DNA from: Pseudacidovorax sp. RU35E
Lineage (GTDB): Bacteria; Pseudomonadota; Gammaproteobacteria; Burkholderiales; Burkholderiaceae_C
Length of the DNA: 64,000 nt
Direction of reading: 5' to 3'
NCBI RefSeq assembly: GCF_900156165.1
Contig: NZ_FTMY01000016.1
Span: 62,001 to 126,000 of the forward strand
Positions 29,921 through 40,089 of this stretch are shown one piece after another (position 1 is the first letter of the stretch; each line of letters starts with the position of its first letter). Under the pieces are notes generated by a model, which saw nothing but the letters and a program-made list of their open reading frames with translations, searched no databases and was not told where the DNA came from. The position numbers and the translations under genes are program-made.

Positions 29921-31746
29921 GCAAGTGCTCCTTCTTGAGCAGCGCGCTGGAGCTGCGCATTGAGCCCCAGGTTGCTTCCCTGGTAGATCTGCCGCCACCG
30001 CATGTAGCGTTGGCCCTCCGCCATGATGTGCACCAAGTTGCCCTTCGTGGTCTTGACCCAGTTGACGCCCGCTTCCCTGAACTTGCCGATGAAGCCGGCA
30101 TAGGAATCGTGCACCCAATCGTCGAAGAACTCACCCAGTTCGTACGGAACGGGAATCTTCTTGATGTCCTTGTAGATGTCCAAGGCCTTGGAGTGAAAGT
30201 TGCGCATCACCTCGCGGTTGCCCATCATGTCGATCGGTCCGGGCGGACGGTCAAGCAGATCGATCTGCTGCTTGAAGATCTGCTGACCCAGCAAATAGAA
30301 CTCTTTCCCCTGTGGATCGAAGCGGGAGCTTCGATCCACGCTGGGCAGCTTCTCGAAGCCGGGCCGCAGGGTGACCGCATAGCGCCATGCCAGGTAGCGC
30401 TGGCCGTGTTGGCGCAGTGCTTCGCGTGTGTCGAGGCCGGCGGGGACACCGCAAGCAGTGAAGTACCTCTCTACCGCCTTGCGGACCAAGTCGTGGCCGA
30501 CGAGGCCGAACTCGCTAGGCAGCATGAGACGCTCCGCAGCTGGACTGTCAAGCGCGATCCACGGCACGAAAATGTGCCCCTCGCAAGCCTGAACGGCAGC
30601 GTCATACATATGCTTCAGCGTCAGATTCGACAGGCGCAGATCGTCGGCCAACTCAGGCTCGTCGAGAAAATCTCCGAACTGCCCGCGCACTTTCTTGATC
30701 CGAATTCCCTTGCCCTGCTCCCCCGCGGCATAGCCGCCACCAATGTCGCTGTGGACGCCGGGGCAGTGGTGCTCTTCGCAGTTGGTGGGCAGTCCATCGC
30801 CCTGTGCCACGCTGTCCGACGGGAAGTTCATTCGCAACTCGTGCAAGGCCACGTGATGCAGGCAATTGCGCACGCCGGGGTGGATGCGTAGGTCCTCCGC
30901 CGTGGCCCAGGCGTTGTGGCCATCCGAACCCAGAGCATCGGTCACGCCGACGGAGGCGACGGTGTCGAAGATGCCGAGCATGCGCACATAGGCGGGTACG
31001 CCGAAGAGTTCGCCCCCGACCATCAGGTACTGGTGCAGCCACGAGACGAAGACGCGGGCCTGCGCCGCGCCGCGGGAGAAGCCGAAGACATCCAGATAGA
31101 TGGCCTTGGGTCGTGGGCGCGTGTCGCGCTGCGCGATCTGCTGACGCAGTTCACCGGAGACGCGAGAGAAGAACTTACGTCGCTCGCCGGCGATGGAGGC
31201 ACCCAGGAAGCTGCGGTCGCTGGCGCCGACGAGGCCGCAGGGCAGACCGAGCTGATCGAGGATCTTCTGCTCGGGCGTCAGGCGGGGTGGTGGGACGCTG
31301 GTGTCGCTTGCGCTGGTATCGGGAGTTCGGTTTTCGGAGCAGAGGGCGGCCAGCGAGGGTGCTTCAAATCGCGCTTCTTGGCCGTTGACCGTTTGATGCA
31401 CGGCGTTGAACACCTGGAGCAATCCGTAGACGATTCTTGCCTCACCACCCGCACCAAATGGCCCACCCATTGCATCGGCCACCTTCTGACCGATTTCGGT
31501 GAAGGGCGTACCCACCCCTGAGATGTAGTAGCGGTAAAAACCGTTGACCGGCTCGTTGCGATACGCAAGGGACAACTTCCACACGTTCGTATCTAGTGCA
31601 GATGGATGGAAGCTGTGGTTGTTGTCGGTGCCGTCGAAGAACAGGCCGATGTTGATGATCTGCTCGCAAAAGGCTGCCTGAGGAAATGCCAAGGGCTTGG
31701 CGTAGCGCATGGTCGCCGGATCGAGGATGGACTTGTAGGTACTCAT
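29917..31746 (-). CDS. Tle1-like T6SS phospholipase effector (DUF2235)
   Basis: A 609-aa putative lipase. The DUF2235 hydrolase core spans about residues 32-400: NIGLFFDGTDNN at the first strand, the GxSxG elbow GFSRGAA (S224), and HCPGVHSDIGGGY, which holds the later catalytic-site residues. Known Tle1 effectors hydrolyse phospholipids in the target periplasm after T6SS delivery. The ~200-residue C-terminal part has no recognised domain and may serve for VgrG docking. GGGAGA precedes the ATG. The 5' end (first ~40 codons) is duplicated twice upstream. Confidence 0.88.
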   Translation of the reverse strand: MSTYKSILDPATMRYAKPLAFPQAAFCEQIINIGLFFDGTDNNHSFHPSALDTNVWKLSLAYRNEPVNGFYRYYISGVGTPFTEIGQKVADAMGGPFGAGGEARIVYGLLQVFNAVHQTVNGQEARFEAPSLAALCSENRTPDTSASDTSVPPPRLTPEQKILDQLGLPCGLVGASDRSFLGASIAGERRKFFSRVSGELRQQIAQRDTRPRPKAIYLDVFGFSRGAAQARVFVSWLHQYLMVGGELFGVPAYVRMLGIFDTVASVGVTDALGSDGHNAWATAEDLRIHPGVRNCLHHVALHELRMNFPSDSVAQGDGLPTNCEEHHCPGVHSDIGGGYAAGEQGKGIRIKKVRGQFGDFLDEPELADDLRLSNLTLKHMYDAAVQACEGHIFVPWIALDSPAAERLMLPSEFGLVGHDLVRKAVERYFTACGVPAGLDTREALRQHGQRYLAWRYAVTLRPGFEKLPSVDRSSRFDPQGKEFYLLGQQIFKQQIDLLDRPPGPIDMMGNREVMRNFHSKALDIYKDIKKIPVPYELGEFFDDWVHDSYAGFIGKFREAGVNWVKTTKGNLVHIMAEGQRYMRWRQIYQGSNLGLNAQLQRAAQEGALA

Positions 31747-31772
31747 TTCTTTCTCCCTGATTTGGTCGTCGG

Positions 31773-32318
31773 TCAGTTGGCGTTACTGTTTTGAGGTGAG
31801 GGCTTTTCGCTGGGTAGTGAGTTGTAGGGGGGGGCCGGGCCTCGTGGGAAGGCGGGACCGGGGTACCGGCTGCTCGCTGGCGTGGGGCCGGCGTACCAGA
31901 CCTCCACCTTGTGCCCCGGCATGAAGTGGACATAGAGGCCGGAGCCGCCTTCGCCGGGATCGACAGCGAAGTGAATGGGGACAGTGGCTTCGTGCTCGAG
32001 AAGTTCCTCGACATCGTCCCTATAGGTCCGCCATCGGACGGTGACAACGACGGGGCGGGTAACGTGACGTGGGAGGAGGACGCAGCAGTCGCCCGCTCCG
32101 CCACCGCCCCAGCCCAAGATTCCGGGTCCACGGAATTTGTCGTCAATGGAGAACCTGGGGATACCGATGCCATCTCCGTAGTGCCCTACGGCACCCACGG
32201 GCACGCCGATGGTTCGCTTGTCTGGGAAAAGGTCCTCGGAGGAACTGGCGCATCCGGCGGCGAGCAGGACCAGGGCGATGGCGGCCAGTGCCCGGGCCAC
32301 CCGTCGTGCGAAGTTCAT
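31773..32318 (-). CDS. DUF3304 lipoprotein, copy 1 (putative Tle1 immunity)
   Basis: A 181-aa lipoprotein with a lipobox LLAAGC (Cys at ~23) after a hydrophobic leader, then a DUF3304 domain (PVGAVGHYGDG, GGGGAGDCCVLLPRHV, VVVTVRWRT) and a Pro-rich tail. DUF3304 lipoproteins often neighbour DUF2235 effectors and are the likely periplasmic immunity proteins. It lies 26 bases upstream of the full effector and overlaps the preceding truncated copy by four bases. It is the most diverged of the three copies. Confidence 0.82.
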   Translation of the reverse strand: MNFARRVARALAAIALVLLAAGCASSSEDLFPDKRTIGVPVGAVGHYGDGIGIPRFSIDDKFRGPGILGWGGGGAGDCCVLLPRHVTRPVVVTVRWRTYRDDVEELLEHEATVPIHFAVDPGEGGSGLYVHFMPGHKVEVWYAGPTPASSRYPGPAFPRGPAPPYNSLPSEKPSPQNSNAN

Positions 32319-32530
32319 GCGGCCTCCGTGCAGGCGACCGTGCTGGGCTGGAGCCAAGCCTTGGCGGCCGAGCTCTTGTGCGTGTCTTTGCGGGGGCCGA
32401 GCCCGCCGTCGATGCCGTCGAAGAACAGGCCGATGTTGATGATCTGTTCGCAGAAGGCCTCTTGAGGAAACGCCGGGGGCTTGGCGTACCGCATGGTGGC
32501 GGGTTCGAGAATGGACTTGTAGGTACTCAT
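32315..32530 (-). CDS. Truncated effector N-terminus, copy 1 (71 aa)
   Basis: The first ~40 residues nearly match the full Tle1-like effector (MSTYKSILEPATMRYAKP, then EQIINIGLFFDG). They then switch to a tail absent from the full effector (GLGPRKDTHKSSAAKAWLQP, ending CTEAA). The break falls just after the first DUF2235 strand, so no catalytic Ser remains. The frame is intact, a ribosome site (GGGAGA) is kept, and the stop overlaps the lipoprotein start. It may be a translation-coupling leader, a recombination relic or a small functional peptide. Confidence 0.65.
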   Translation of the reverse strand: MSTYKSILEPATMRYAKPPAFPQEAFCEQIINIGLFFDGIDGGLGPRKDTHKSSAAKAWLQPSTVACTEAA

Positions 32531-32556
32531 GTTGCTCTCCCTGAAGTGGTCGTGAA

Positions 32557-33099
32557 TCAGTTGGGCTGGGCTTGCGAGGGGGTTGGCTTCTCTCCTGGTA
32601 GTGGGAGGTATGGCGGTGCGGGGCCTCGCGGGAATGCTGGGCCGGGGTACTTGGAGCTGGGTGGGCCCGGCCAACTCACCCAAACCTCGACGTGATGACC
32701 AGGCAAGAAATGCACGTACATCCCGGAGCTGTCGGCTGGCTCTACGGCGAAGTGGATTGGGACGGTAGCTTCGTGCTCGGCGAGTTTCTCTAGGCCGTCG
32801 TGGGAAGTCTTCCAACGGACAGTAATGACAATGGGTTTCGTGACGTGCCGGGGTAGCAGGACGCAGCAGTCGCCTGCACCGCCGCCGCCCCAACCCTCGA
32901 CGTAGCCTGCACGGAATTTCTCGTCAATGATGAATTCCGTCACCAAGATTCCGCTGCCGTAATGGCCGACGCCCCCCACGGGCACGCCGATGGTTCGCTT
33001 GTCTGGAAAAAGGTCCTCGGAGGAGCTGGCGCATCCGGCGGCGAGCAGGACCAGGGCGATGGCGGCCAGTGCCCGGGCCAGCCGTTGTGCCACGTTCAT
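32557..33099 (-). CDS. DUF3304 lipoprotein, copy 2 (putative immunity)
   Basis: A 180-aa lipoprotein with lipobox LLAAGC, the DUF3304 core (PVGGVGHYGSGILVTEFIID, GGGGAGDCCVLLPRHV) and a Pro-rich end. It is much closer to copy 3 than to copy 1 over the first ~70 residues, pointing to recent duplication. It is coupled by ATGA to the second truncated effector gene. Without its own full-length effector it may protect against effectors of competitors. Confidence 0.8.
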   Translation of the reverse strand: MNVAQRLARALAAIALVLLAAGCASSSEDLFPDKRTIGVPVGGVGHYGSGILVTEFIIDEKFRAGYVEGWGGGGAGDCCVLLPRHVTKPIVITVRWKTSHDGLEKLAEHEATVPIHFAVEPADSSGMYVHFLPGHHVEVWVSWPGPPSSKYPGPAFPRGPAPPYLPLPGEKPTPSQAQPN

Positions 33100-33311
33100 G
33101 CGGCCTCCGTGCAGACGACCGTGCTGGGCGGGAGCCAGGTCTTGGCGGGCGATCTCTTGTGCACGTCTTTTCGGGGGCCGAGCCCGCTGTCGGTGCCGTC
33201 GAAGAACAGGCCGATGTTGATGATCTGCTCGCAGAAGGCCGCCAGAGGAAATGCCGGGGGCTTGGCATACCGCAAGATCGCCGGCTCGAGGATGGACTTG
33301 TAGGTACTCAT
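33096..33311 (-). CDS. Truncated effector N-terminus, copy 2 (71 aa)
   Basis: Same layout as the fragment at 32315-32530: effector-like MSTYKSILEPAILRYAKP and IINIGLFFDGTD, then the tail GLGPRKDVHKRSPAKTWLPP ending CTEAA. Both tails are in frame, of equal length and clearly related, so the truncation happened once and was then copied with its lipoprotein partner. GGGAGA precedes the ATG. Confidence 0.65.
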   Translation of the reverse strand: MSTYKSILEPAILRYAKPPAFPLAAFCEQIINIGLFFDGTDSGLGPRKDVHKRSPAKTWLPPSTVVCTEAA

Positions 33312-33336
33312 ATTTCTCTCCCTGAAATGGCGTGAG

Positions 33337-33879
33337 TCAGCGGGGCTTGGCTTGTGAGGGCATGGACTTCTCTCCTGGCAACGGGATGTATGGCGGCGCA
33401 GGGCCTCTCGGGAAGGATGGACCGGGATACAGGGCACTTTCGGGGTAAGCGCGGCTGACCCATACTTGGACGAGATGCCCTGGCAAGAAGTGCACGTACA
33501 TCCCGGAGCTGCCGCCTGGCTCTACGGCGAAGTGGATGGGGACAGTGGCCTCGTGCTCGAAAAGACGGTACTGGCCGTCCTGAGAGGTCTTCCATCGCAC
33601 GGTGACTAGGATGGGTTCGGTGATGTGGAGAGGTAGCAGGACACAGCAGTTCCCTGCGCCCCCGCCGCCCCAGCCCCCGACATAGCCTGCACGGAATTTC
33701 TCGTCAATGATGAATTCCGTCACCAAGATTCCGCTGCCGTAATGGCCGACGCCCCCCACGGGCACGCCGATGGTTCGCTTGTCTGGAAAAAGGTCCTCGG
33801 ATGAGCTGGCGCATCCGGCGGCAAGCATGGCCAGAGCGAGGGCGGTCAATGCGATGGCAAGGCGCGATGCCAAGGTCAT
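33337..33879 (-). CDS. DUF3304 lipoprotein, copy 3 (putative immunity)
   Basis: A 180-aa lipoprotein whose leader (MTLASRLAIALTALALAML) differs from copies 1-2 but joins the shared lipobox AAGCASSSEDLF and DUF3304 core. CC of the CCVLLP motif is kept. I chose the ATG at 33879, which gives a proper lipoprotein leader. It lies 41 bases after the DUF4123 stop and 25 bases before the next fragment gene. It is the first immunity-like gene after the VgrG/adaptor pair. Confidence 0.8.
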   Translation of the reverse strand: MTLASRLAIALTALALAMLAAGCASSSEDLFPDKRTIGVPVGGVGHYGSGILVTEFIIDEKFRAGYVGGWGGGGAGNCCVLLPLHITEPILVTVRWKTSQDGQYRLFEHEATVPIHFAVEPGGSSGMYVHFLPGHLVQVWVSRAYPESALYPGPSFPRGPAPPYIPLPGEKSMPSQAKPR

Positions 33880-33920
33880 GCGATGTCCCTTCACTGCCTG
33901 CAGGCCAGGGTCCACGGCGC

Positions 33921-34715
33921 TCATCGCCGGCGCGCCACCGCATGCTGCCAAGCACGGTTCATCCATGCGGCATTCCTGCTGCTTTCCAGGCCGGCCGCGA
34001 AAGCCAGGCGTGCAAGTTCCAGCAGAACGTTGCGATCCGCGTTGCCAGCGCCACGCCAATGTCGAACACACGCGTCGGCGATGGCGAAGTCTGCGGAATG
34101 CCGTGGGTTTGAAGTGGCGCTCACGGGTCTGCCGACCCGAAGAAGAAGGGCGTCGGGCTCTCCTTGATCGATCAGGCGATCGACCTGTTCAGCGGTCAGT
34201 TGAAGACTCTGAAGCGGCTCCTGGTTCTCTTGTGCCTCCGCGTCCAGGGGCAGGAGTCGCGGCTTTCCCTGCCGATCGTGAATCTTCCACTCGGCGAGGG
34301 GCGCAGTGATCGCTGCCCACTGCGCAGGCGTGAGGATGCCCGGGAGATAGGCCATGACGCGGCAGTCCGCGATGCGCAGCCCGTAGCTTTCACCACTGTC
34401 GTCCGTGAACCAGACCGCGCGGCGAAGGTGACTTGCCAAGTCGGGCAGCAGCAAAGCCGAGACCAGTTCCGCCACGTGCAGGCGGTGTCCGAAGTCGTCG
34501 AACAATGCGAGCACCTGTTGACGGACTCTGGGGTCTGCTGCCGCATGAGTCTGCGAGATGAGCAGCGGGCCGGCGAGGTGCTGTTCGACGTGTGGCATCA
34601 GCGGCTCGAACAAGGCGCTCGGCGTGGCAAAAGCAGATGACGCCTTGAGCCGCCCGTGCACCAGTGCGCCGTCCAGCAGGATGTATCTGTGCATGGGATC
34701 CGTCATGGTGCTCAT
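33921..34715 (-). CDS. DUF4123 T6SS effector adaptor/chaperone
   Basis: A 264-aa cytoplasmic protein. The N-terminal DUF4123 domain (about 8-130) shows the typical MHRYILLDGALVHG, LFEPLMPHVEQHLAGPLLI and WFTDDSGESYGLRIADCRVM. DUF4123 proteins load effectors onto their VgrG. The start overlaps the vgrG stop (ATGA), the usual arrangement, so it likely loads the DUF2235 effector of this island. The C-terminal half is helical and less conserved. Confidence 0.85.
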   Translation of the reverse strand: MSTMTDPMHRYILLDGALVHGRLKASSAFATPSALFEPLMPHVEQHLAGPLLISQTHAAADPRVRQQVLALFDDFGHRLHVAELVSALLLPDLASHLRRAVWFTDDSGESYGLRIADCRVMAYLPGILTPAQWAAITAPLAEWKIHDRQGKPRLLPLDAEAQENQEPLQSLQLTAEQVDRLIDQGEPDALLLRVGRPVSATSNPRHSADFAIADACVRHWRGAGNADRNVLLELARLAFAAGLESSRNAAWMNRAWQHAVARRR

Positions 34716-37264
34716 AGCGTTGAAATCGCGCTGCCAGCGCGCGCCGCCGCCATGAGGCAGGGAATGCAGACCCGCTCAGGAAGTTTGGGCAGGATGGTCT
34801 TGGCTGTCTTGGGCCCGAAGTTCTGGACATCCGCGGCCCACACATGGTGATTGCCGGGCGTGTTGAAGGTGAAGCCTTCGGGCACGATGTCCAGGCGAGT
34901 TCCGTCGACCTCGAGGGAAATGCCTTTGGCGGCCTTGATCCGGATCCAGTCGCTCTCGCTGATGAGTTCCAGCACGCGTTTGGCAATCAGTTCAATCCGA
35001 TCGTCCTGTGCCTGGACCTGAACGGCGCCTTCGCCTGCGACGACGCGAACACCCTGCTCCTTCGCGAACAGCCGCAGCGCTTGCTCGGCACTGGCCAGCA
35101 GGCTGCCGCTGGCCACTACGCTGGCATGGCCGCCTGCGGTGATGGCCGTGTGGGCTTCCGACGCCAGGTGCAGAGAGCCGTGCGTGGTTGCTTCAATGCC
35201 GGCGGGGCTGGAGAGCACCAGATGCGGGCTGCTCAACTCCGGAAACTGAGTGGCTGCGCCCGCGCCTGCCAAGGCCTGGTGTTGCTGCCCCAAAGCCTCT
35301 GCGACCGTGTGCTGGTCTTCTTGGTTGGGCTGGACACCATGGTGCGTTGCAACGCCTGCCAGCGTCTCGTGCCTGCGCTGCGCAACGTCGAGCCGGGAAA
35401 GTGCCTCGGCCATGTCCTTGATATGGCCCTCGGCGCGCTCCCGCCCCTCGGTGCTGATGAGCAGGCCCTGTTGGGCACGTATGGCGCCTGGGCCGTCGGT
35501 GCGAAGCTCGAAGCCTTCGCCGCGCGGATCCTTCCTTCCCGCGTTGTCTTCGATGCGGGTGATCTTTCCAAGACTCAGTTGACTGTGCTGGTGATCGCTT
35601 TTGATCTGAGCCTGGATGGCCCCGTAGGTGTCGTCCAGAACCAGATGGTTGGAGCGGCCGCTTGCACTGTTGCCGCCCTCCGGATTCAGTTCCCTCGACC
35701 GCACCCCTGAAAGTGCTGCCTGATCTGGCAAGTGCCAAGGCGGCAAGTTCAGCTGGTTGTGGACACGGCCGGTGCAGATAGGCAGGTCGGGGTCGCCCCC
35801 GAGAAAGTCGACGACCACCTCTTGCCCGACACGGGGAATGTGAATGGCGCCCAACTGGTTGCCCGCCCATGGAGAGCTGACGCGCAGCCAGCAGCTGCTG
35901 TGCTGGTCCTTGCGCCCCAGTCGATCCCACAGGAATTGCACCTTGATGCGGCCGAGTTCGTCGGTCCAGAGATTGCTGTTCTCTGGCCCGACCACCAATG
36001 CGGTGGCGGGGCCGCGCGTGAAGGGCTTCGCCCGGGTGTGGAGCGGTCGCAGTGGCTCACGGACGGGGTGCACGGTCAGGTCGACTTCCACAGCCCATCG
36101 TTGATGCCGATGTGTTGCAGCAGCCTGGGCTTGGCTGTCCTGCGCGACCTCGCTGATGCACAGCTGAGTCTGCAGGATGATGTACTCGGCATTCGCGGTG
36201 GTGCGAGGATGCTTGGCCAGCATGAAGGTGTGGCCAGGCTGCATTCCTCGCAGGTTGCCGCTGGCGCGTGCGCGGGCTCCGTGGGTCCGCAGGGCCTGCA
36301 TGCGTAGCAGCGACAGCAGACGTCCCTCCTCGAAGGGGTCGGTATCCTGGAGCGTGCCTGCACGAGGCTGGGCGAAATGAGTGCCTGCCGTCCCCTCGTG
36401 CCACTGATAGATCTCACCGTCGGCTTGGCCCGTGGGCCGAGGGTCGCGGCGCTTGGCCGTGAGGTCGGCCCTGGGACGCGTGTAGTCGTAGTCGTTCGTG
36501 ACGTAGCGTCCGCTCGTCAGCTGGTGTGTGGGTACGAAGCTGTGGATGTACTCCGCATCGACCTTCCAGCCTGGTGCGTGGTACTCGACGACGTGGTAGG
36601 CCTCACTGTCGTTGCGGTCGAAGGCGGCATTGCCATCGCTGAGCACGAGACGATGCACGCCCTCCGCATGCTCGAAGTGGAAGTTGATGCCCCATTCCTG
36701 GCAGAGCCGCTCGAAGAAGGCAAAGTCCGTTTCGTTGTACTGGACCTGAAAGTCCCGCTTCGGATAGCGCTCATAAAGCCGCTTGTGCAGAGAGTACGGA
36801 TAGTCTGATAACAGCTCGTCCAGGATCTCTACAACAGTCTTGTTCTGGAAGATCTTGCAGTCGGTGGTCAGCGTGGCGAGATAAAGCCAGGGACGCAGCG
36901 TGAGCCTGTACTGGATGTGCCGTCCTTCTTCGCCCCAGAAGTCTGCGTGAGTGACCAAGCCGCTGATCTCGCGCCTGCCTGCACCCACGTAGCTTGTGGA
37001 GGGGCCGACCGAGCCCGGAACAAATTCGCCTGCCCCGTCCAGTTCGATGAGGCACGTCAGTTCTCGACCGATAAAGCCATCCAGATCGAACTGCGCAGCC
37101 AAACCGGGATTGAAGTTCAAGGCGTCGGGTGTCTTGAGCAACAGCTCGTACTCGAACAGTGAGTTGACTCCTTCTTGCCCCGAAAGCCGGACGGGATGCA
37201 GAGCAGGCGTGCCGTTGTGCAGAGGAATGGCAGCGCTCTGCACGGTGAGCGTGGTGTATGACAT
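34712..37264 (-). CDS. vgrG: VgrG type VI secretion spike protein
   Basis: An 850-aa VgrG. The gp27-like part covers about 1-390 (SLFEYELLLKT, FVQYNETDFAFFERLCQEW-like region). The gp5-like OB domain covers about 440-545 (WTDELGRIKVQFLWDRLGR, VGQEVVVDFLGGDPDLPIC). A DUF2345 beta-prism extension follows at about 640-790. A short extra C-terminal segment (about 790-850) may contact PAAR or adaptor. GGGAGG precedes the ATG at 37264; an upstream in-frame ATG at 37369 adds an unlikely extension. No T6SS sheath or baseplate genes are nearby, so this is an orphan vgrG island supplied by a T6SS encoded elsewhere. Confidence 0.93.
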   Translation of the reverse strand: MSYTTLTVQSAAIPLHNGTPALHPVRLSGQEGVNSLFEYELLLKTPDALNFNPGLAAQFDLDGFIGRELTCLIELDGAGEFVPGSVGPSTSYVGAGRREISGLVTHADFWGEEGRHIQYRLTLRPWLYLATLTTDCKIFQNKTVVEILDELLSDYPYSLHKRLYERYPKRDFQVQYNETDFAFFERLCQEWGINFHFEHAEGVHRLVLSDGNAAFDRNDSEAYHVVEYHAPGWKVDAEYIHSFVPTHQLTSGRYVTNDYDYTRPRADLTAKRRDPRPTGQADGEIYQWHEGTAGTHFAQPRAGTLQDTDPFEEGRLLSLLRMQALRTHGARARASGNLRGMQPGHTFMLAKHPRTTANAEYIILQTQLCISEVAQDSQAQAAATHRHQRWAVEVDLTVHPVREPLRPLHTRAKPFTRGPATALVVGPENSNLWTDELGRIKVQFLWDRLGRKDQHSSCWLRVSSPWAGNQLGAIHIPRVGQEVVVDFLGGDPDLPICTGRVHNQLNLPPWHLPDQAALSGVRSRELNPEGGNSASGRSNHLVLDDTYGAIQAQIKSDHQHSQLSLGKITRIEDNAGRKDPRGEGFELRTDGPGAIRAQQGLLISTEGRERAEGHIKDMAEALSRLDVAQRRHETLAGVATHHGVQPNQEDQHTVAEALGQQHQALAGAGAATQFPELSSPHLVLSSPAGIEATTHGSLHLASEAHTAITAGGHASVVASGSLLASAEQALRLFAKEQGVRVVAGEGAVQVQAQDDRIELIAKRVLELISESDWIRIKAAKGISLEVDGTRLDIVPEGFTFNTPGNHHVWAADVQNFGPKTAKTILPKLPERVCIPCLMAAARAGSAISTL

Positions 37265-37488
37265 GGATCGTCCTCCCTGAGCCTTCTTAGTGAAGCGGGG
37301 CCTCGGTCCGACCGCCGCGATCGACAAGCTTAGGTGGACTTCCGCATGCGAAGCCTTTGGCCAAGACATCGGGTCCGGGCTTTGGACAACTAGTTCTCAC
37401 CGCCTGCCGTGTTGGAGGTGATCCAACCAGTTAGCTTTTTCTGCGTACGAATTGGCTGCGCCGCAAAGCCTGCCTAGAATCGCCCCCG

Positions 37489-39571
<2,083 letters not shown>

Positions 39572-39577
39572 AGCCAC

Positions 39578-39606
39578 GCGGCGGTGGGCCAGGCGCCCGC
39601 CGCCGC
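39578..39606 (+). terminator. GC-rich hairpin after thiC
   Basis: GCGGCGGTGGGC pairs with GCCCGCCGCCGC across a 5-base loop, seven bases after the thiC stop. No T run follows, so termination is only likely. Confidence 0.4.
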
Positions 39607-39682
39607 AGTTGCTGATTCGACCGACAGCAGCGTAGGACGCGGCCGACAACCTGCCGTCCTTCGCGAGGATCACGGTTCGCGC

Positions 39683-39889
39683 ATGACCCATCCTGCACTC
39701 AAACTCATCGTGGAGGAGCCGCAACCCGGCGCCTTCGTCTGGAAGCTCCAGCAGACCGACGGCAATGGCCAGCCGACGCGCACCGTGCGCGAGGGCGAGT
39801 CGCCTGCCGACAGCTACGAGGCCGCACTGGCCAGCGGCACCCGCGCGCTGCAGGCGGCCTTGCGAGAGGGCGAAGCCTCGCACGCTTGA
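39683..39889 (+). CDS. Small conserved-looking protein of unknown function
   Basis: A 68-aa protein (MTHPALKLIVEEPQPGAFVW at the start). It looks like one beta-hairpin and a helix (FVWKLQQTDGNGQ, then SYEAALASGTRALQAALREG). I recognise no family. A weak GAGGAT site precedes the ATG. It follows thiC by 111 bases with a hairpin between, so it is probably a separate unit. Confidence 0.5.
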   Translation: MTHPALKLIVEEPQPGAFVWKLQQTDGNGQPTRTVREGESPADSYEAALASGTRALQAALREGEASHA

Positions 39890-40089
39890 CTGCCTGTGAC
39901 AGGTCGCCACGTCCCCTGGCGACCTGCCTGCTTCGCTGGCGGCGGATGGATTGTCTGCACCAGCGAGACGCAGTGGATCCGTTTTGGGGGATTTATCGAC
40001 GGGCCTTCGCGCGGCACACTCTCCTGCCTGCGCGCGCGACCCCGTTCCGGGCTGCGCCGCCGCCACCAACGCGCCGCCGGGGTCCTTCC

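Larger units (their letters stand above)
31747..33879 (-). repeat. Tandem array: lipoprotein plus effector 5'-end modules (~784-base period)
   Basis: Two near-complete units (31747-32530 and 32531-33311) each contain one DUF3304 gene and one truncated Tle1-like 5' end. A third lipoprotein (33337-33879) starts the array. Gene spacing is conserved: a 4-base ATGA overlap from fragment to lipoprotein and about 26 bases from lipoprotein to fragment. DNA around the lipoprotein signal region is almost identical between copies. The array reads as repeated unequal duplication of an effector start plus immunity gene. Confidence 0.85.

Noticed and set aside
31747-33879. CRISPR-like or simple repeat array
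   Set aside because: The repeat units are ~784 bases and coding, without short direct repeats and unique spacers.
37406-37440. Terminator at the dyad GTTGGA-GGTGA-TCCAAC
   Set aside because: Stem is only six bases and the T run is offset by 9 bases; the position upstream of both vgrG and the riboswitch gives it no gene to terminate.
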